Source: Lytechinus pictus
Taxonomy: Eukaryota; Echinodermata; Echinoidea; Temnopleuroida; Toxopneustidae
NCBI RefSeq assembly: GCF_037042905.1
Contig: NC_087252.1
Location: forward strand, 769,501 to 833,500
DNA: 64,000 nucleotides
Reading direction: 5' to 3'
The notes below the pieces were generated by a model. The model was not told the DNA's origin and did no database searches. It saw only the letters and a program-made list of their open reading frames with translations. A program made the translations under genes and the position numbers. Below are positions 11,440 through 22,402 of the stretch, piece by piece. The stretch's first letter is position 1. Each line of letters opens with the position of its first letter.

Positions 11440-12366
11440 AGAAATTGTGAGAAAATCACGATCATTATGTGTAATATTTTGCATATCACAATGATTTTGT
11501 GCCATATTTCTGTGAGCTTGTCAAAAGTTGGAAGTCCTCACTCAAGCGAAATGTACTGTCAGTATCTCACACTGTTCTCTAATAGAAATAGAACGAAGCC
11601 CAAGGGAAATATATGAACAAGAATATCCTTGTATTTTAGATTTTTTTTTTCAATTTGCCAGGACCATTTTCAAAGAGTAAACTTTTATTGAAATGAACTG
11701 TATCTAGGATCAACTCCCATAACTTCCGAAATAAAAAGAAAATTCGTCTCCAAATAGGAATAAGGTATTGATTAACAACAACAGTTTACACTAGGTGATC
11801 AGACGTGGTGCTGGAGGCATTGCATGTCAGGCATAAAATAGGCACTTTGGTAAACATCTATTCTACTCATAACAATAAACATCGACCTTGCAAAATAATT
11901 TAAATACCTTTTCAAATCCTTATAAAATTGACCTATGCACCTGATGCATGCAAAGCCATTGTTCGCAGACTGAAATCATGAAATCGGCTTTTGAATAGCA
12001 TGGTTTTGACAGAGCTTACTCTTTTATTTTGTCAGTCAACCAGAAATCGTAACAAAAAAGATTTATGCACTTGACGCCCGCCGTCGCCAGTTGCTGAACT
12101 TCTAAATATGACAAAATATGTCAATTCAATTCAATGCCAGAAACAGTCCCAATGTACAGTGAGAGGGAGGAGGTGAGGGAGGGAGGGGGGCATTTATGAC
12201 AACCTTAATGTTACAGCTTTTCTCCATTGATTTACACAAGTAGGATCTTTATTTTGTAACATTATTCTCTCTGCTTATTCCCATTTTGCCTCCTCCCCAT
12301 ATGTTTTTTTTTCTTTTTACCTTTCCACTTCTTAAAATATCATGGAGATCATTGCTCTCTGCGCCT

Positions 12367-12600
12367 CTGGTTAACGCCCATACTGTAAAGAATATTGGGT
12401 AAAATTTTAACCAGCACGAGGGTAATTATGTGCCCAAATTATGTGTCCAACCAATTTGGGGCAGTATTATACCAAATGCGCCCCTGGTTAACGCCCACAC
12501 TGTAAAGAATAGCCTAGTGGGTAAAATTTTAACCAGCACGAGGGTAATTATGTGCCCAAATTATGTGTCCAACCAATTTGGGGCAGTATTATACCAAATG
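12367..12600. repeat. 117-bp tandem duplication inside a CACTGTAAAG-ended repeat
   Basis: CTGGTTAACGCCCA(T/C)ACTGTAAAG starts at 12367 and again at 12484. Copy 2 of the segmental duplication (27200 onward) has a single unit, so this arose after the 5.6-kb duplication or was lost there. The unit includes the near-palindrome GGTAAAATTTTAACC. Confidence 0.8.
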
Positions 12601-12760
12601 CGGGAAGCATATTGTCCAGTAAGGTTAAAAAGATAGAATGGGCAAAATTTTATCACACTGGATAAATAAAAATGCCCCAAACGAAATGCCCAATGTTGAT
12701 TGGACACATAATTACCCTCATGGAGCACTTTTACCCAATTTTTTTTTTTTAGAGTGGATT
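12382..12760. mobile_element. MITE with CACTGTAAA-type ends and GGTAAAATTTT words
   Basis: Left boundary ACTGTAAAGAATATTGGG and right boundary TTTACCCAATTTT...AGAGTG are imperfect inverse complements. The interior repeats GGGTAAAATTTTAACC/GGGCAAAATTTT and AATTATGTGTCCAA words in both orientations. The same element lies at about 27220-27470 in copy 2. Ends of the CACTGTAAAA type are often seen in TA-target DNA elements; no target duplication was resolved. Confidence 0.5.
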
Positions 12761-13439
12761 AGGGTACCATTTGGTCGCAAATCTCGCTTTTGGAGCATCT
12801 TCTCTTCTCGTCAGACTATATCACCCGACCGCATTTAAGGGGCTAAACTTTCCATGCTCTGGACTCGGGTTTAATTCAAACTCTGGCCTAAAGTTGTGAT
12901 TCAACTATGAATATCCACTTGTAATTCAGCACAGGTTCAATTATTTATCACTTTATTCGACTCCGCGCTATCAGAGAATAATAACATATTTGTTCACCTT
13001 TAACGCATTAATAGAGAGCACAGTCATACAAGAAATACAATCAAAACAGCACTTTGGGCTTCCCATAAATTTAGCATCGTGATTATAATAAAGTAACACA
13101 GAAGGCTCTTGGATTATCGGTATAGAGGGAAGATCCCCTCCCGTTTTGACACAGACTTTTTACAATAACAGAATCAAAATTTAAATTAAAACAAATTTAG
13201 CCAATTATATAATGTGATTTGTTCTTGTAGATTTTATTAAACAGACACCAGGTCCTGCCAAGGTTCCATGACATTTGTTCCGGCTTAAATTGTACCAAAA
13301 CTAAATGAATTCTTATCCCAATCCTTACAATATTCTGAACAAAAATCTCTATACAATCCTCCTTTAACCCTATGGCCTCTAAAACAGGGTAAACGGGGGG
13401 GGGGGGCTGAGTGGGCTTTTCTTGGACGGTTAAGACATG

Positions 13440-14165
13440 TTGTTAACGAATCAAGCTTAAATTTGATATACAAATCTGCCATTTTGCCACATTTTGATTA
13501 CGCGAACGTCATTTGGTATTCCGCTTCACAAGGTTCTCTGTCAGCCCTTCAAAAACTCCAGAATAATGCTGGCCGTATAATTATGAAAATAAATCCCTAC
13601 TCTTTTGTCTCTAATCAACATATTCATGAGACTTTGCATTGGGAATTTCTTGAATGCCGCTATAAAAAGCATATATGTACAATGATTTATAAAATATTGC
13701 CCAATCTTTTTCCAAACTATATGTCTGATAACATTTTTAGAAGAACTTTAAATTATTCACTTCGTTCGAACCAAAATCTTAATTTACCCAAGCCAAATTC
13801 TAACAATTGTAAAAGGACATTTTGCTATAGGGGGATATCAATTTCTAATCAATTGCACAATGAAATTCGTAATGCACCAACTTTAAGTTCCTTTTTATAC
13901 TCTGTTATATGATTATTTAGATTGAGCATTTGTATTTCTTTTTTATTCTTTCTTTTTGTTTTTATAGTTTTAGTAATTTTTTTTTTATAGTATTTTTAAT
14001 GGTGTATATTACTTTGTATGGTAAATGTAGGACCCCAAGGAAGAACAGCAGTATTTTGTAAATACAGCTGAATTGGGTGATCCTCCGCTATTGTATATAT
14101 CTCTCTTGTATATTGTATATTTTTCTTTTTTTAAATCTGATTTCGGAAATAAAAACAAACAAACA
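13440..14165 (+). mobile_element. 5'-truncated LINE (non-LTR retrotransposon) 3' end
   Basis: An open frame at 13463-13912 encodes 149 residues matching the C-terminal part of non-LTR reverse-transcriptase proteins: ILPHFDYANVIWYSASQ, then LSALQKLQNNAGRIIM, and a distal KRTFCYRGISISNQLHNEI stretch. The catalytic RT core and endonuclease are absent (5' truncation). An AT-rich 3' tail ends in GGAAATAAAAACAAACAAACAA near 14160, a microsatellite-like tail typical of CR1/L2-like LINEs. It is absent from the matching place in copy 2. Confidence 0.85.
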
Positions 14166-14380
14166 AGCCCCCCCCCCCACCCACTTTTACCAAAACCGTC
14201 GGTACAAGAACGTAAAAAATGACCAACTGATTATGATTGTTTGCATGGTCAGCCCCCACCTCCTCCCCCTCCCCCCCCCCCCCCCCACTTCCAAAACCGT
14301 TCCGTGGCCCCTGAAAGCAGTGTACAAAAACGTAAAAATAACTATCTGATTGTGATTTTGTGCATGGTGCAAGAGTCTGA
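14166..14380. mobile_element. Two partial copies of a poly-C hAT-like MITE
   Basis: AAAACGTAAAAATGACC..TGATTGTGATTTTGTGCATGG interiors occur twice next to long C runs, with one recognisable end CCGTGGCCCCTG near 14300. A fuller relative is at 20156-20299. Confidence 0.6.
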
Positions 14381-14918
14381 GAAGCATATGTCGTGTCGTC
14401 TATGTGTAAGTATATGGAAAGTCGAAAGCCATTACCGGGCAAGTAATATAGTAACACTTTAATTATAATATTAATCAGCCTTCACGTTCAATGTTTTTTT
14501 GAAAAATTAAAACCTTTATAAGATTGGAATTAGAAAATGATCTAGTTTACTTAATCAACAGAAACAGTGCCAATACTGCGGGTTTTGCGTGTGGGGAAAA
14601 ATAATTTTTGATTTTTAAATATTTCCTAACATGACAGACATCTTGTAAGACTCAAACATGCAAAATAATGAATTCCATTACCTTTTCAAATACTTTAAAC
14701 ATTCACACAAATGTAAGTCAATTAATCAAATTGACTTTCCGAAGGTATTGTCGTGAATGAATGATTTTTACTTTTTCATATTTTCTCAGTCGACCCAAAG
14801 ATTTATTTTCAAATATGTCTTTGCTAACACCCACTCTCGGTGGTTATTGAAGTTTTATGACCCCCCCCCCCCCCCCCCCGAGTTTGTTCAGTAGTCATGC
14901 AGCGCAGGGAGATCTGCA

Positions 14919-15066
14919 GGGGCCCGTTGCAAAAAGAGTTGCAATCAAACGCAACTCAAAAAATATTGTGCAACCTGATTTTCAGCCGATGAAGCACCCA
15001 TATTTGGAACTTGCGCTTGATATTTTGACTTGCGTTTAAACGCAACTCCTTCGGCAACAGGCCCCT
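14919..15066. mobile_element. MITE with GGGGCCCGTTGC ends
   Basis: GGGGCCCGTTGCAAAAAGAG on the left and CTCCTTCGGCAACAGGCCCC on the right are imperfect inverse complements; inner arms (GTTGCAATCAAACGCAACTC and GTTTAAACGCAACTC) continue the pairing. Present at the same place in copy 2, where it is interrupted by a hAT MITE at 28288. Confidence 0.65.
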
Positions 15067-15324
15067 GGGCCCTATCTTACATAGAGTTACTATTGATCCG
15101 ATCAACCTTGTGTATATGGAAATCCACCAATGACTTTTTTTTTTCTTCAGGAAATTGCACGATTTCCTTTGTAAACAAAAAGAAGCACACTTTCAAGAAA
15201 AATATGAATATACATTATATCCAGAAATTATTTTGAACAAATTTGCATTTTAGATGTTGAGGTTGCTGGCTTTCCATAGTTGTAGTTGATCTGATCAATC
15301 GCAGCTCTTTGTATGACGGGGTCC
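15067..15324. mobile_element. MITE with GGGCCCTATCTTACA ends
   Basis: Left GGGCCCTATCTTACATAGAG and right CTTTGTATGACGGGGTCC pair as inverse complements, with a second pairing between TTGATCCGATCAACC and GTTGATCTGATCAATC. Abuts the previous MITE. The same element is in copy 2 (about 28545-28804). Confidence 0.65.
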
Positions 15325-15439
15325 AGATATCTTTGAAAAAATACTTCACATTCATATACCCTGGAAATATCTCGAGATCCTCAGGAACTTCAACTCTTGA
15401 AAACTGATGTAGGGCCTAAACATGCAAAAGCAAAACCCC

Positions 15440-15870
15440 AGCGAAATAATTCATTTCACTTCATTTATTTCATTTCCCACAAAATATATCAAAATACAGT
15501 TTGATCAAATTCATTAAGTCAATGCAATAAACAAAATTGTAACATCATTGAAATGATTGAAATTTTACTTAGTTTAATTTTAGTCACACGTTTTTAAAGT
15601 AATTTCCTTTATTTCTATGATTTTGTTCGTCTTTTAAACTGTCTTGATTTTAATCTAGGTTTTTATTTTTGTTTTGATTCATTTAATGTGATATCATTGA
15701 TATGTCATGTAATTTTGATTGTGTATTGTATTTTACTTTATATTAATTGTATTTCATTTATTTTGTAAATCTTTCTATGTCTACAGGGCTCTTTTGTAAA
15801 GCAGGCCTTTGGGCTCTGAAAGGACTACCCTGTTTTTAAATAAAACTGAATAAATAAATAAATTAATTAA
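15440..15870 (+). mobile_element. LINE 3' untranslated end
   Basis: AT-rich sequence ends in CTACAGGGCTCTTTTGTAAA, a GGACTACCCTGTTTTTAAAT-type motif and AATAAATAAATAAA, the usual look of a CR1/L2-like LINE 3' end. No coding part remains. The same piece lies at about 28930-29345 in copy 2. Confidence 0.6.
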
Positions 15871-15996
15871 ATGAAAATGTATCAACTAACAATAACAAAA
15901 AAGGTGTGACACTTAAAGAAACAGATTTATGTTTTGTTAAAGTGGGGTAGCCAATTCCATTATCACAAAATATATTTTTTTTAGGGGGTTCACAAC

Positions 15997-16222
15997 CAGT
16001 GGCGGTCCGGGGGTGGCACATCCGGTGCGTGCTCCCCTTCTGAGAGTCATAACATAATCATTCAGAGAATATGCCGTCCATATAGTGAATTGAAAAAATT
16101 TTTGTCATTTTTTTCTGGAAGTAAATGATCTGCATTTTGTAGTGAATACGTTTTTTTTCTTGACATTTTTTTCCGCCAACATAATGCCCCCCCCCCCTTG
16201 GAAAATCCCAGATCCGCCCCTG
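15997..16222. mobile_element. hAT-type MITE with 8-bp target duplication (copy 1)
   Basis: Ends CAGTGGCGGTCC and GATCCGCCCCTG are partial inverse complements, flanked by identical TTCACAAC at 15989-15996 and 16223-16230. An 8-bp duplication with CAG-type ends is characteristic of hAT elements. The same insertion is at 29481-29982 in copy 2, so it predates the segmental duplication. Confidence 0.85.
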
Positions 16223-16664
16223 TTCACAACCTCAGCCAATTTGTTGAGTCTACTAAGGGACGCCCCATAAGATACCCAGGGGGGGGGGGCGTGAATTTTG
16301 GGTTGATGCAATTTTTTTTCCTTTCTTCTTTGAGTAAAGTTTTTTTTCCTTAGTCTGTTGAGACAATTTTTTTTGCCCCTTTCAGATGATTTGTCAGTGG
16401 ACCAATTTTTTTTTTTTACTCTGATGGTGAGTCAAGTTTTTATTTTTGCTTATAAAGCAAATCATTTTTTTTTTGGGGGGGGGACTTCCAGCCCCCCCCC
16501 CCCCCAAATATCTAATAGTGCGTCCCGTAGAAAAGGGTTGTGAAAGTAAACGGAAAGAGGGAGGAAGGGCAGAAACAATATGGGAGTGAAAAGAAAGGGA
16601 CTTTTCTTCTTCCAGGGTATTGAGTCGTATGACCTTTGATCTCTGTTTCGTTCGAACCTTCCAT

Positions 16665-17088
16665 AGGTCAAGTCCACTCCAGAAAAAAAAATTGATTTGA
16701 AGAAAAAGACAAAAAAATCAAACCAGCAAAACACTGAAAATTTCATCGAAATCGGATGTGAAATAATATAGTTTTAAAGTTTCGCTTATTTTCACAAAAA
16801 CAGTTATATGCACAATACAACTCAGTGGTATGCAAATGAGAGAGCCGCCGATGTCCCTAACTCACTATTTCTTTAGTTTTGTATTGTTTGAATTATACAA
16901 TATTCCAATTTTTACAGATTTTTAAGGACCCTCTTGTTAGAACCACAAAATGTTAAAATAATTATAATTACACTTGTTCAGGGAAGAATAAAACTTTGTT
17001 TTATATGACAACGGGGAGAAAATTATAATATTTCATATTCTATGTAATGAAATACAAAAGAAATAGTGAGTGGATGATGTCATCAGTC
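16665..17088. mobile_element. MITE cut by the duplication breakpoint (copy 1 end)
   Basis: Starts AGGTCAAGTCCACTCCAG and has the AAATTTCATCGAAATCGG interior of the family seen complete at 19142-19738. It stops abruptly at GTCATCAGTC, where copy 2 starts. In copy 2 the same MITE continues past this point to about 31158, so the duplication breakpoint lies inside a MITE. Confidence 0.8.
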
Positions 17089-17279
17089 AGAAATTGTGAG
17101 TTAATCACGATCATTTTGTGTAATATTTTGCATATCACAATAATTTTGTGCCATATTTCTGTGAGCTTGTCAAAAGTTGGAAGTCCTCACCCAAGCGAAA
17201 TGTACTGTCAGTATCTCACACTGTTCTCTAATAAAAATAGAACGAAGCCCGAGGGAAATACATGAACAAGAATATCCTT
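17089..17279. repeat. Tandem segmental duplication, copy 2, first part
   Basis: Matches 11440-11630 closely (GTGCCATATTTCTGTGAGCT, then ACAAGAATATCCTT). The match stops at 17279 and resumes at 26463 after a 9.2-kb insertion. Confidence 0.85.
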
Positions 17280-17529
17280 CACTGATGTGGTTTACGGTAC
17301 ACCATGTGGAGTGTTATAGAAACAGTGGATAGAAGAAGAGAAGAAATGGATAGGCGAGAAAGTGGAGATTTGAGAGTAGAGTATTCTTTCTTGAAAGTAG
17401 TCCTGAAAAGGACTGTAAACCAGGAAAGATTGATGATTTGAGAACAGCTTGAGTAGTAGAGCTAATGATGAGATGCTGGCTTGAGTCGGCGAGTAGAGAT
17501 GATGAGTAGTAGAGAGACTCGACGTTTCG

Positions 17530-17800
17530 GACACCCGGGGGGGGGGGGGCACTCAGTATATAATGCATAGTGGGTATGTGCCGCGGAGGGGACCCCCATT
17601 TTTACACTCAAATTTCCGTTCCAAGGCATAGCATTTTTGTCTTATTGAGAAAAAGAACAAAGAAAGCCGCTCCAAGGCATAGCATTTCCTTCTTATCGAG
17701 AAAAAAAGAAGAAATCCGCTCCAAAGCTTCGCATATTTTTCGTTACGCCGTTCCGGTCGCATTGATCTGCTACAATTTTGGTGAAAAGCGGCCGTAGAGC
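17530..17800. repeat. Poly-G-bounded repeat with CCAAGGCATAGC words
   Basis: After a 13-base G run come direct copies of GCTCCAAGGCATAGCATTT at about 17620 and 17671, then GCTCCAAAGCTTCGCATATT. Related sequence occurs at 57660-57760 and, in inverse orientation and more diverged, at 26230-26330. An interspersed family of unknown class. Confidence 0.6.
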
Positions 17801-17818
17801 GCTTTTCGACCATCGCCT

Positions 17819-18053
17819 TAGTCTAGTTCTAGACGATTTTAAACGAATCTATTTGCACCACGATATAATACGTTCTATTCCGTGCGTACGCCCAGCCGAG
17901 TGTGCGCGCAAAACCGAGAACCTGTACTCCGAGGAAATTTCCTCGGAGTACAGGTTCTCGGTTTTGCGCGCACACTCGGCTGGGCGTACGCACGGAATAG
18001 AACGTATATATCGGTGCAAATAAATTCGTTTAATATCGTCTAGAACTAGACTA
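17819..18053. repeat. 235-bp palindrome with no spacer
   Basis: Arms 17819-17937 and 17938-18053 are nearly perfect inverse complements meeting at GAGGAAATTTCCTC. The inner 60 bases of each arm are exact; the outer part has a few mismatches and small indels. CATCGCC follows the right arm directly and lies a few bases outside the left. Such a sequence can extrude as a cruciform. It encodes almost the same peptide on both strands simply because it is a palindrome. Confidence 0.9.
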
Positions 18054-18082
18054 CCATCGCCTAAGCCCGAGCGCACCCTAGT

Positions 18083-18246
18083 CTACAATTGTAGACCCAC
18101 ATCTGCAGTGTGTGTATCACAGCTGATTCAAGGAGTCTGCATAGCAGACTAGGTCTACTAGAGCCTACAATTGTAGACCCACATCTGCAGTGTGTGTATC
18201 ACAGCTGATTCAAGGAGTCTGCATAGCAGACTAGGTCTACTAGAGC
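18083..18246. repeat. Two tandem 82-bp units
   Basis: Units start at 18083 and 18165 (CTACAATTGTAGACCC in each) and are essentially identical. Each contains two small palindromes, CTACAATTGTAG and AGTCTGCATAGCAGACT. The second palindrome recurs at about 26080 at the other end of the 9.2-kb insertion. Confidence 0.9.
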
Positions 18247-18679
18247 CTGCAGATCTGGGTCTACAACATGTTTGACCAATGTACACGAAACGTGTACACA
18301 AGGCGGAGCTTGCTGAAACCCTCCGTTGCCAGTAGATACCATGATTGACAGCAGATTTGTGGAAGTAGGGGCAAGAGAGGGATTAGGATCCAGCTGTTCT
18401 GACCATTTCTTATCTTGTGGAATTTAAACAAATAGGGTATACTCCTCTTTCACTTTTGGGGCTTGCTACATACACATAGGATCCATATACATGCATAGAT
18501 ACATATATGAATGTACTTGAGTAGTCAGGAGATGGAATGGTTTGGATGATAGGTCCATGATGATACCAAAGTCTGTAATAGCTCATGGTTATAATAGCAT
18601 AGGGCATATTTTGAAACATTTTTTGTTACAGCAAGGAACGTGTATGGAACTAATACAGTATATGAATGTGTAGAAGATG

Positions 18680-19080
18680 CCCTGATCACCCCCCCCCCCC
18701 CCGGGTCTTTTATAAGTGACATGGAATAAACCTTGTCTTTTTCTTTCTTTCTCTTCCTTTTTTTCTTTTTTCCTCTATTCATTCTTCTTGATTTTTTTTT
18801 CTTTTCCTCTTTTCTTCTCTTTTGTTTTCTTTCTTTTTTCTCTCTTCTTTTTCTCTTTATATCTTCCTTTCTTTCCTTTCCTTTCTTCCTTTTTCTTTCT
18901 TTCATTCATTCATTTTTTCCTTCCTTTTTTTTCATTTTTATCTCTTTCTCTCTCTCTCTCTTTCTTTCTTTCATTCTTTCCCTTCCTCCTCCTTTCTTAT
19001 TTTTTCTAATTTTATTTTCATTTTTTATTTCATTTGCTCTCTCATTCTTCTTCCTTTCCTCCAATGTCCTGTTTTTTTTT
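18680..19080. repeat. Poly-C run and pyrimidine-rich (TTTC)n tract
   Basis: A run of C at about 18690-18703, then 350 bases almost wholly C and T on the plus strand with TTTC/CTTT words. The many overlapping Phe/Ser/Leu or Lys/Arg/Glu frames are artefacts of composition. Confidence 0.9.
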
Positions 19081-19141
19081 ATGTTATTTATCATCCTACG
19101 TGTATCTTTATCATTTCTACAATATAATGGAACTGATTGAT

Positions 19142-19738
19142 TAAAGGACAAGTCCACCCCAACAAAACTTGATTTGAATAAAAAGAGAAAAATTCAACAA
19201 GCATAACACTGAAAATTTCATCAAAATCGGATGTAAAATAAGAAAGTTATGACATTTAAAAGTTTCGCTTCATTTCACAAAACAGTTTGATATGCACATC
19301 TCGGTCGGTATGCAAATGAGGGAACTGATGACATCACTCACTCACTATTTCTTTTGTATTTTATTATATGAAATGTGAAATATTTTTATTTTCTTGTCAT
19401 TGTCATGGTGAAATGAAGTTTCATTCCTCCCTGAACACGTTTAACATTTTATGCTTCAGGCAAAGAGGTCCTAATCATCAAATTCGTAAAATTGAAATAT
19501 TGTGTAATTCAAACAATAAAAAACAAAAGAAATATTGAGTGAGTGACATCATCGACTCTCTCATTTGGATGTAACTGGCTCGTTCATATAACTATTTTGT
19601 TAAAAATAAGCGAAACTTGGAAATGTCATAACTTTCTTATTTTACATCCGATTTTGATGAAATTTTCAGCATTGTGCTTGTCTGATCTTTCTCTATTGAT
19701 TCAAATCAACATTTTTCTGAGGTAGACTTGACCTTTAA
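19142..19738. mobile_element. 600-bp MITE, TTAA target, AAAATCGG interior
   Basis: TTAAAGGACAAGTCCACCCC on the left mirrors GGTAGACTTGACCTTTAA on the right, and pairing continues through the arms (AAAATTTCATCAAAATCGG against CCGATTTTGATGAAATTTTC). TTAA at both ends fits a TTAA target as used by piggyBac-type elements; family assignment is inference. Relatives are at 16665, 21040, 30375, 37237 and 59240-61290. Confidence 0.8.
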
Positions 19739-20155
19739 TGAACCAAACCGTTTTCTAAAGTACAAAATAAGAAATTATATGAAATTTTAGCGTGCAACAT
19801 TAACCTTATGTACTACTCACATAAGATATGACTTGTTCTCTTTTCTTATACCCTCTTTATTTCTTCCCCTTCCTTTCCTTCTTGTTATCTTTTCTTTCTC
19901 TTTCTCTTTGTCTCTTTTCTTCTTTTCCGTTCCTTCTTCTTACATCTTAATAAATTAAGTTTTGTTTGCCCTGCCATTAGCATTTAGTTTCAAATTTTCT
20001 TTATAATTCTATTCTTTCGACTTCAATGTTTCCTTCTTCATTAAGCCTATTGTGAATGTTTTGATGTTTTGTTTTATGGCTAATATCAAATAAAGATAAA
20101 TTATATATATTTCATTTACAGATGAGATTCAGACATCCCCATTGCACATGAAATA

Positions 20156-20299
20156 CAGGGGCCGCGGAAGCGGGGGGGGGGGGGGTGACCCCACTTTCAA
20201 AGCCGTGTACATAATCGTAAAAATGACCATATGATTGTGATTTTTTGCGTCATCAGCCCCCCCCCCCCCCTACTTTGAAAACCATTTCCACGGCCCCTG
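20156..20299. mobile_element. hAT-like poly-C MITE
   Basis: CAGGGGCCGCGGAAG on the left mirrors TTTCCACGGCCCCTG on the right. Inner G and C runs and TTTCAAAGCC/CTACTTTGAAAACC extend the pairing. Flanks share AAATA, but no clean 8-bp duplication is seen. Relatives at 14166-14380 and 45542-45680. Confidence 0.7.
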
Positions 20300-20397
20300 A
20301 AATATACACTGTTCATCATCACACCGGACACCTCGGGCCCACCCTGGATCCGCCTATGAAATGCATTTTTTTTTAGAAGAAGTAGCATACACTACAG

Positions 20398-20689
20398 CAG
20401 TGGCGTACCTAGGATTTTCCACAGGAGGGGAAAATTTGCCCGCCAAAAAATTTGACAAGCAAAAAAAAAAAGAAAGAAAAGGTCCTCAATCGAAAATAAA
20501 GGTTTTCGTACCAGAAAAAATATTGACATGCAAAAAAAAAGAAAAAGGCCTTCAAGCTTGTCAGGGGGGGGGGCAATAAAGGTCTTTCAAGCTCGTCAGG
20601 GGGGGGGCAGGGATATGTCTTTTGTATGGGTTGTGGCTCATCAGGGGGGGGGGCAGATTGCCCCCCCCCCCCCCGTAGGTACGCTAGTG
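20398..20689. mobile_element. hAT MITE with 8-bp target duplication CACTACAG
   Basis: Ends CAGTGGCGTACCTAGG and CGTAGGTACGCTAGTG are inverse complements with two mismatches. Identical CACTACAG flanks lie at 20390-20397 and 20690-20697. The interior has repeated AAGCTCGTCAGGGGGGG units and A runs. Same subfamily as 29665-29933. Confidence 0.92.
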
Positions 20690-20959
20690 CACTACAGCCA
20701 ATATAACTGGTAAGCACATATTTAACAGACAAAAAAAAAAAATTACCTACTTTCCACAATTCAAATCCAACAAATTAATATTTTGAAACAAAATAATTAT
20801 CCTTCAAAGCAATGGGGCATAGTACATGTAAGCAGTTTGCACTAATGAGTAAAGCATCAAGGCATATAGCTCCCGGGCATACCAATATGCAACTTTCACA
20901 TCTTTGGCATCGACATTGCATGTGTTGACAAAGCTAATTGTTTTCATATTCAGTTCATT

Positions 20960-21040
20960 CAGCAGGATTGGCTGATTTAAATCACGTTGATTTTAATCGC
21001 GATTTAAATCACTGTGATCATTTTTTTCAAATCATTGATT
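20960..21040. repeat. GATTTAAATC palindrome array (left)
   Basis: GATTTAAATC and variants (GATTTTAATC, GTGATCA) occur several times in 75 bases. A similar array lies at 24425-24485, so the two may be the ends of one 3.5-kb element holding the nested MITEs between them. Confidence 0.6.
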
Positions 21041-21191
21041 TAAAGGTCATATCAACCCCAGAAAAAAGAGTTTAATTTAATAAACATAGAGAAAAATCAA
21101 ACAAGAATAACGCTGGAAACTACATCAAAATTGGATGTAAAATAGTTTATGATAACATTTTAAAGTTTCGCTTATTTTTCACAAAACAGAT

Positions 21192-21960
21192 GGGTGTTTT
21201 ATAAAGCTGTTCGTAAGTTAAGAGCGACTTTAAGAACGATTTGAGATCCTTTCTTGTGGTAAATTGTATATACATTGGCGATGGTTTATCGCGTAAGAAG
21301 TGTTCACCAGTCGTTCTTTAAAGGGGAATCCAACCCAAATAAAAACTTGTTTTTATAAGGAAAAGAAAAATCAGACAAGTTGATAGGTGAAAGTTTGAAC
21401 AATATTGGACATACAACAAGAAAGTTATGAATTTTTAAAAGTTGTAAATATTGGTAATCACTATACCCATGGAGACTTCAAATTGGCCGCATATGGGATG
21501 TCATAGTGATGTAAGGCAAGGACTACTCTTCCATGTACTCCAATACATATTATGGCTAAAATGTCATTTTTCCCAAAAGTTTTATTTCAAATTATATTTT
21601 TCTTTCATGAGGACATAAAACAATATACTACCTTGGTTATATTTAGATTACTCCCCCAGGGGAATGGGTACTTAGGAGAAAACCACAAATCCCTGATAAT
21701 AAAGTACATGGCCTATGGAAAAGTTGTCCTTGCCCCTTGTCATAATTTACTTACCCAGTTGCCAATTTGAAATCTACATAGTATTAGTGATCTCAATTTT
21801 AAAGCAGCTATAACTTTCTTTTTGCTTATCCGATTTCTTTCAAACTTTCACCATTCTGTTTAATTTATTTTTCTCCTTCCCAACACAACATTTTATGGCC
21901 AAGGCTGGATTCCCCTTTAAGTCGCTCTTAACTTGTGAACAGCTTTATGAAACGGCCCCC
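21192..21960. mobile_element. Middle MITE of the nest (GTTTCATAAAGCTGTTCGTAA family)
   Basis: Left GGGTGTTTTATAAAGCTGTT and right AACAGCTTTATGAAACGGCCC are inverse complements with a few changes; the inner AAGTTAAGAGCGACTT is exact. Itself split by the MITE at 21318-21920. Relatives at 36787-36958 and, diverged, about 52684. Confidence 0.8.
21318..21920. mobile_element. Innermost MITE of the nest (TTAAAGGGGAATCC family)
   Basis: TTAAAGGGGAATCCAACCC and GGCTGGATTCCCCTTTAA mirror each other, with TTAA at both ends. The interior AGAAAGTTATGAATTTTTAA mirrors TATAACTTTCTTTTTGC. The middle element reads continuously if this one is removed with one TTAA. Confidence 0.85.
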
Positions 21961-22402
21961 AGTTATAATGACAATTCAGTGATATGAAAATTAGAGAGTC
22001 GATGATGTCACTCACTCACTATTGCTTTTGCATTTTTACTGTTTGAATTATACAACATTTCAATTTTTACGAATTTAACAAATAGGACCCTCTTGTTTGA
22101 ACTACAAAATGTTAAAACAATGTAATCCCACATGGTCAGGGAGGAATGATTTTTTTTCATAAAAATATTTCATATTTCACATAATAAAAAAAAAAAAAAT
22201 ATGAGTGATGTCATCGCCCTAATTTGCATACCGACAAGGATTTGCATATAACCACGGTTTTGTGAAATTAAGCAAAAATTTTAAACGTCATTACTTTCTT
22301 CTTTTAGATCGGATTTTGATGAAATTTTCAGCGTTATGCTTGTCTGATTTTCTCTTACTATTCAAAGCAGCTTTTTGTTGGGGTGCATGACTTTTCCTTT
22401 AA

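Larger units (their letters stand above)
11440..17088. repeat. Tandem segmental duplication, copy 1 (about 5.65 kb)
   Basis: Begins with AGAAATTGTGAG at 11440 and ends with GTCATCAGTC at 17088, exactly where AGAAATTGTGAG begins again at 17089. The whole unit recurs in copy 2 with small differences, including matching MITEs, a LINE 3' end and a hAT MITE in the same order. Differences private to copy 1 are a LINE-containing block (about 13309-14653) and a 117-bp tandem duplication near 12367. Confidence 0.85.
21040..22402. mobile_element. Outer MITE of a three-level nest
   Basis: TTAAAGGTCATATCAACCCC on the left mirrors GGGGTGCATGACTTTTCC...TTTAA on the right. The interior is the AAAATCGG family. 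It sits in a GATTTAAATC word, which provides the TTAA target. It is split by the element at 21192-21960. Confidence 0.8.

Noticed and set aside
14131-14462. Gly-rich or Pro-rich frames on both strands
   Set aside because: Created by the poly-C runs of a MITE.
17778-18076. Overlapping plus and minus frames encoding nearly identical 75-81-residue peptides
   Set aside because: They lie on a perfect palindrome, so both strands necessarily read the same; not independent evidence of coding.
18525-19157. Several overlapping long frames on both strands
   Set aside because: Pure pyrimidine/purine low-complexity sequence, giving Phe/Ser/Leu or Lys/Arg/Glu runs.
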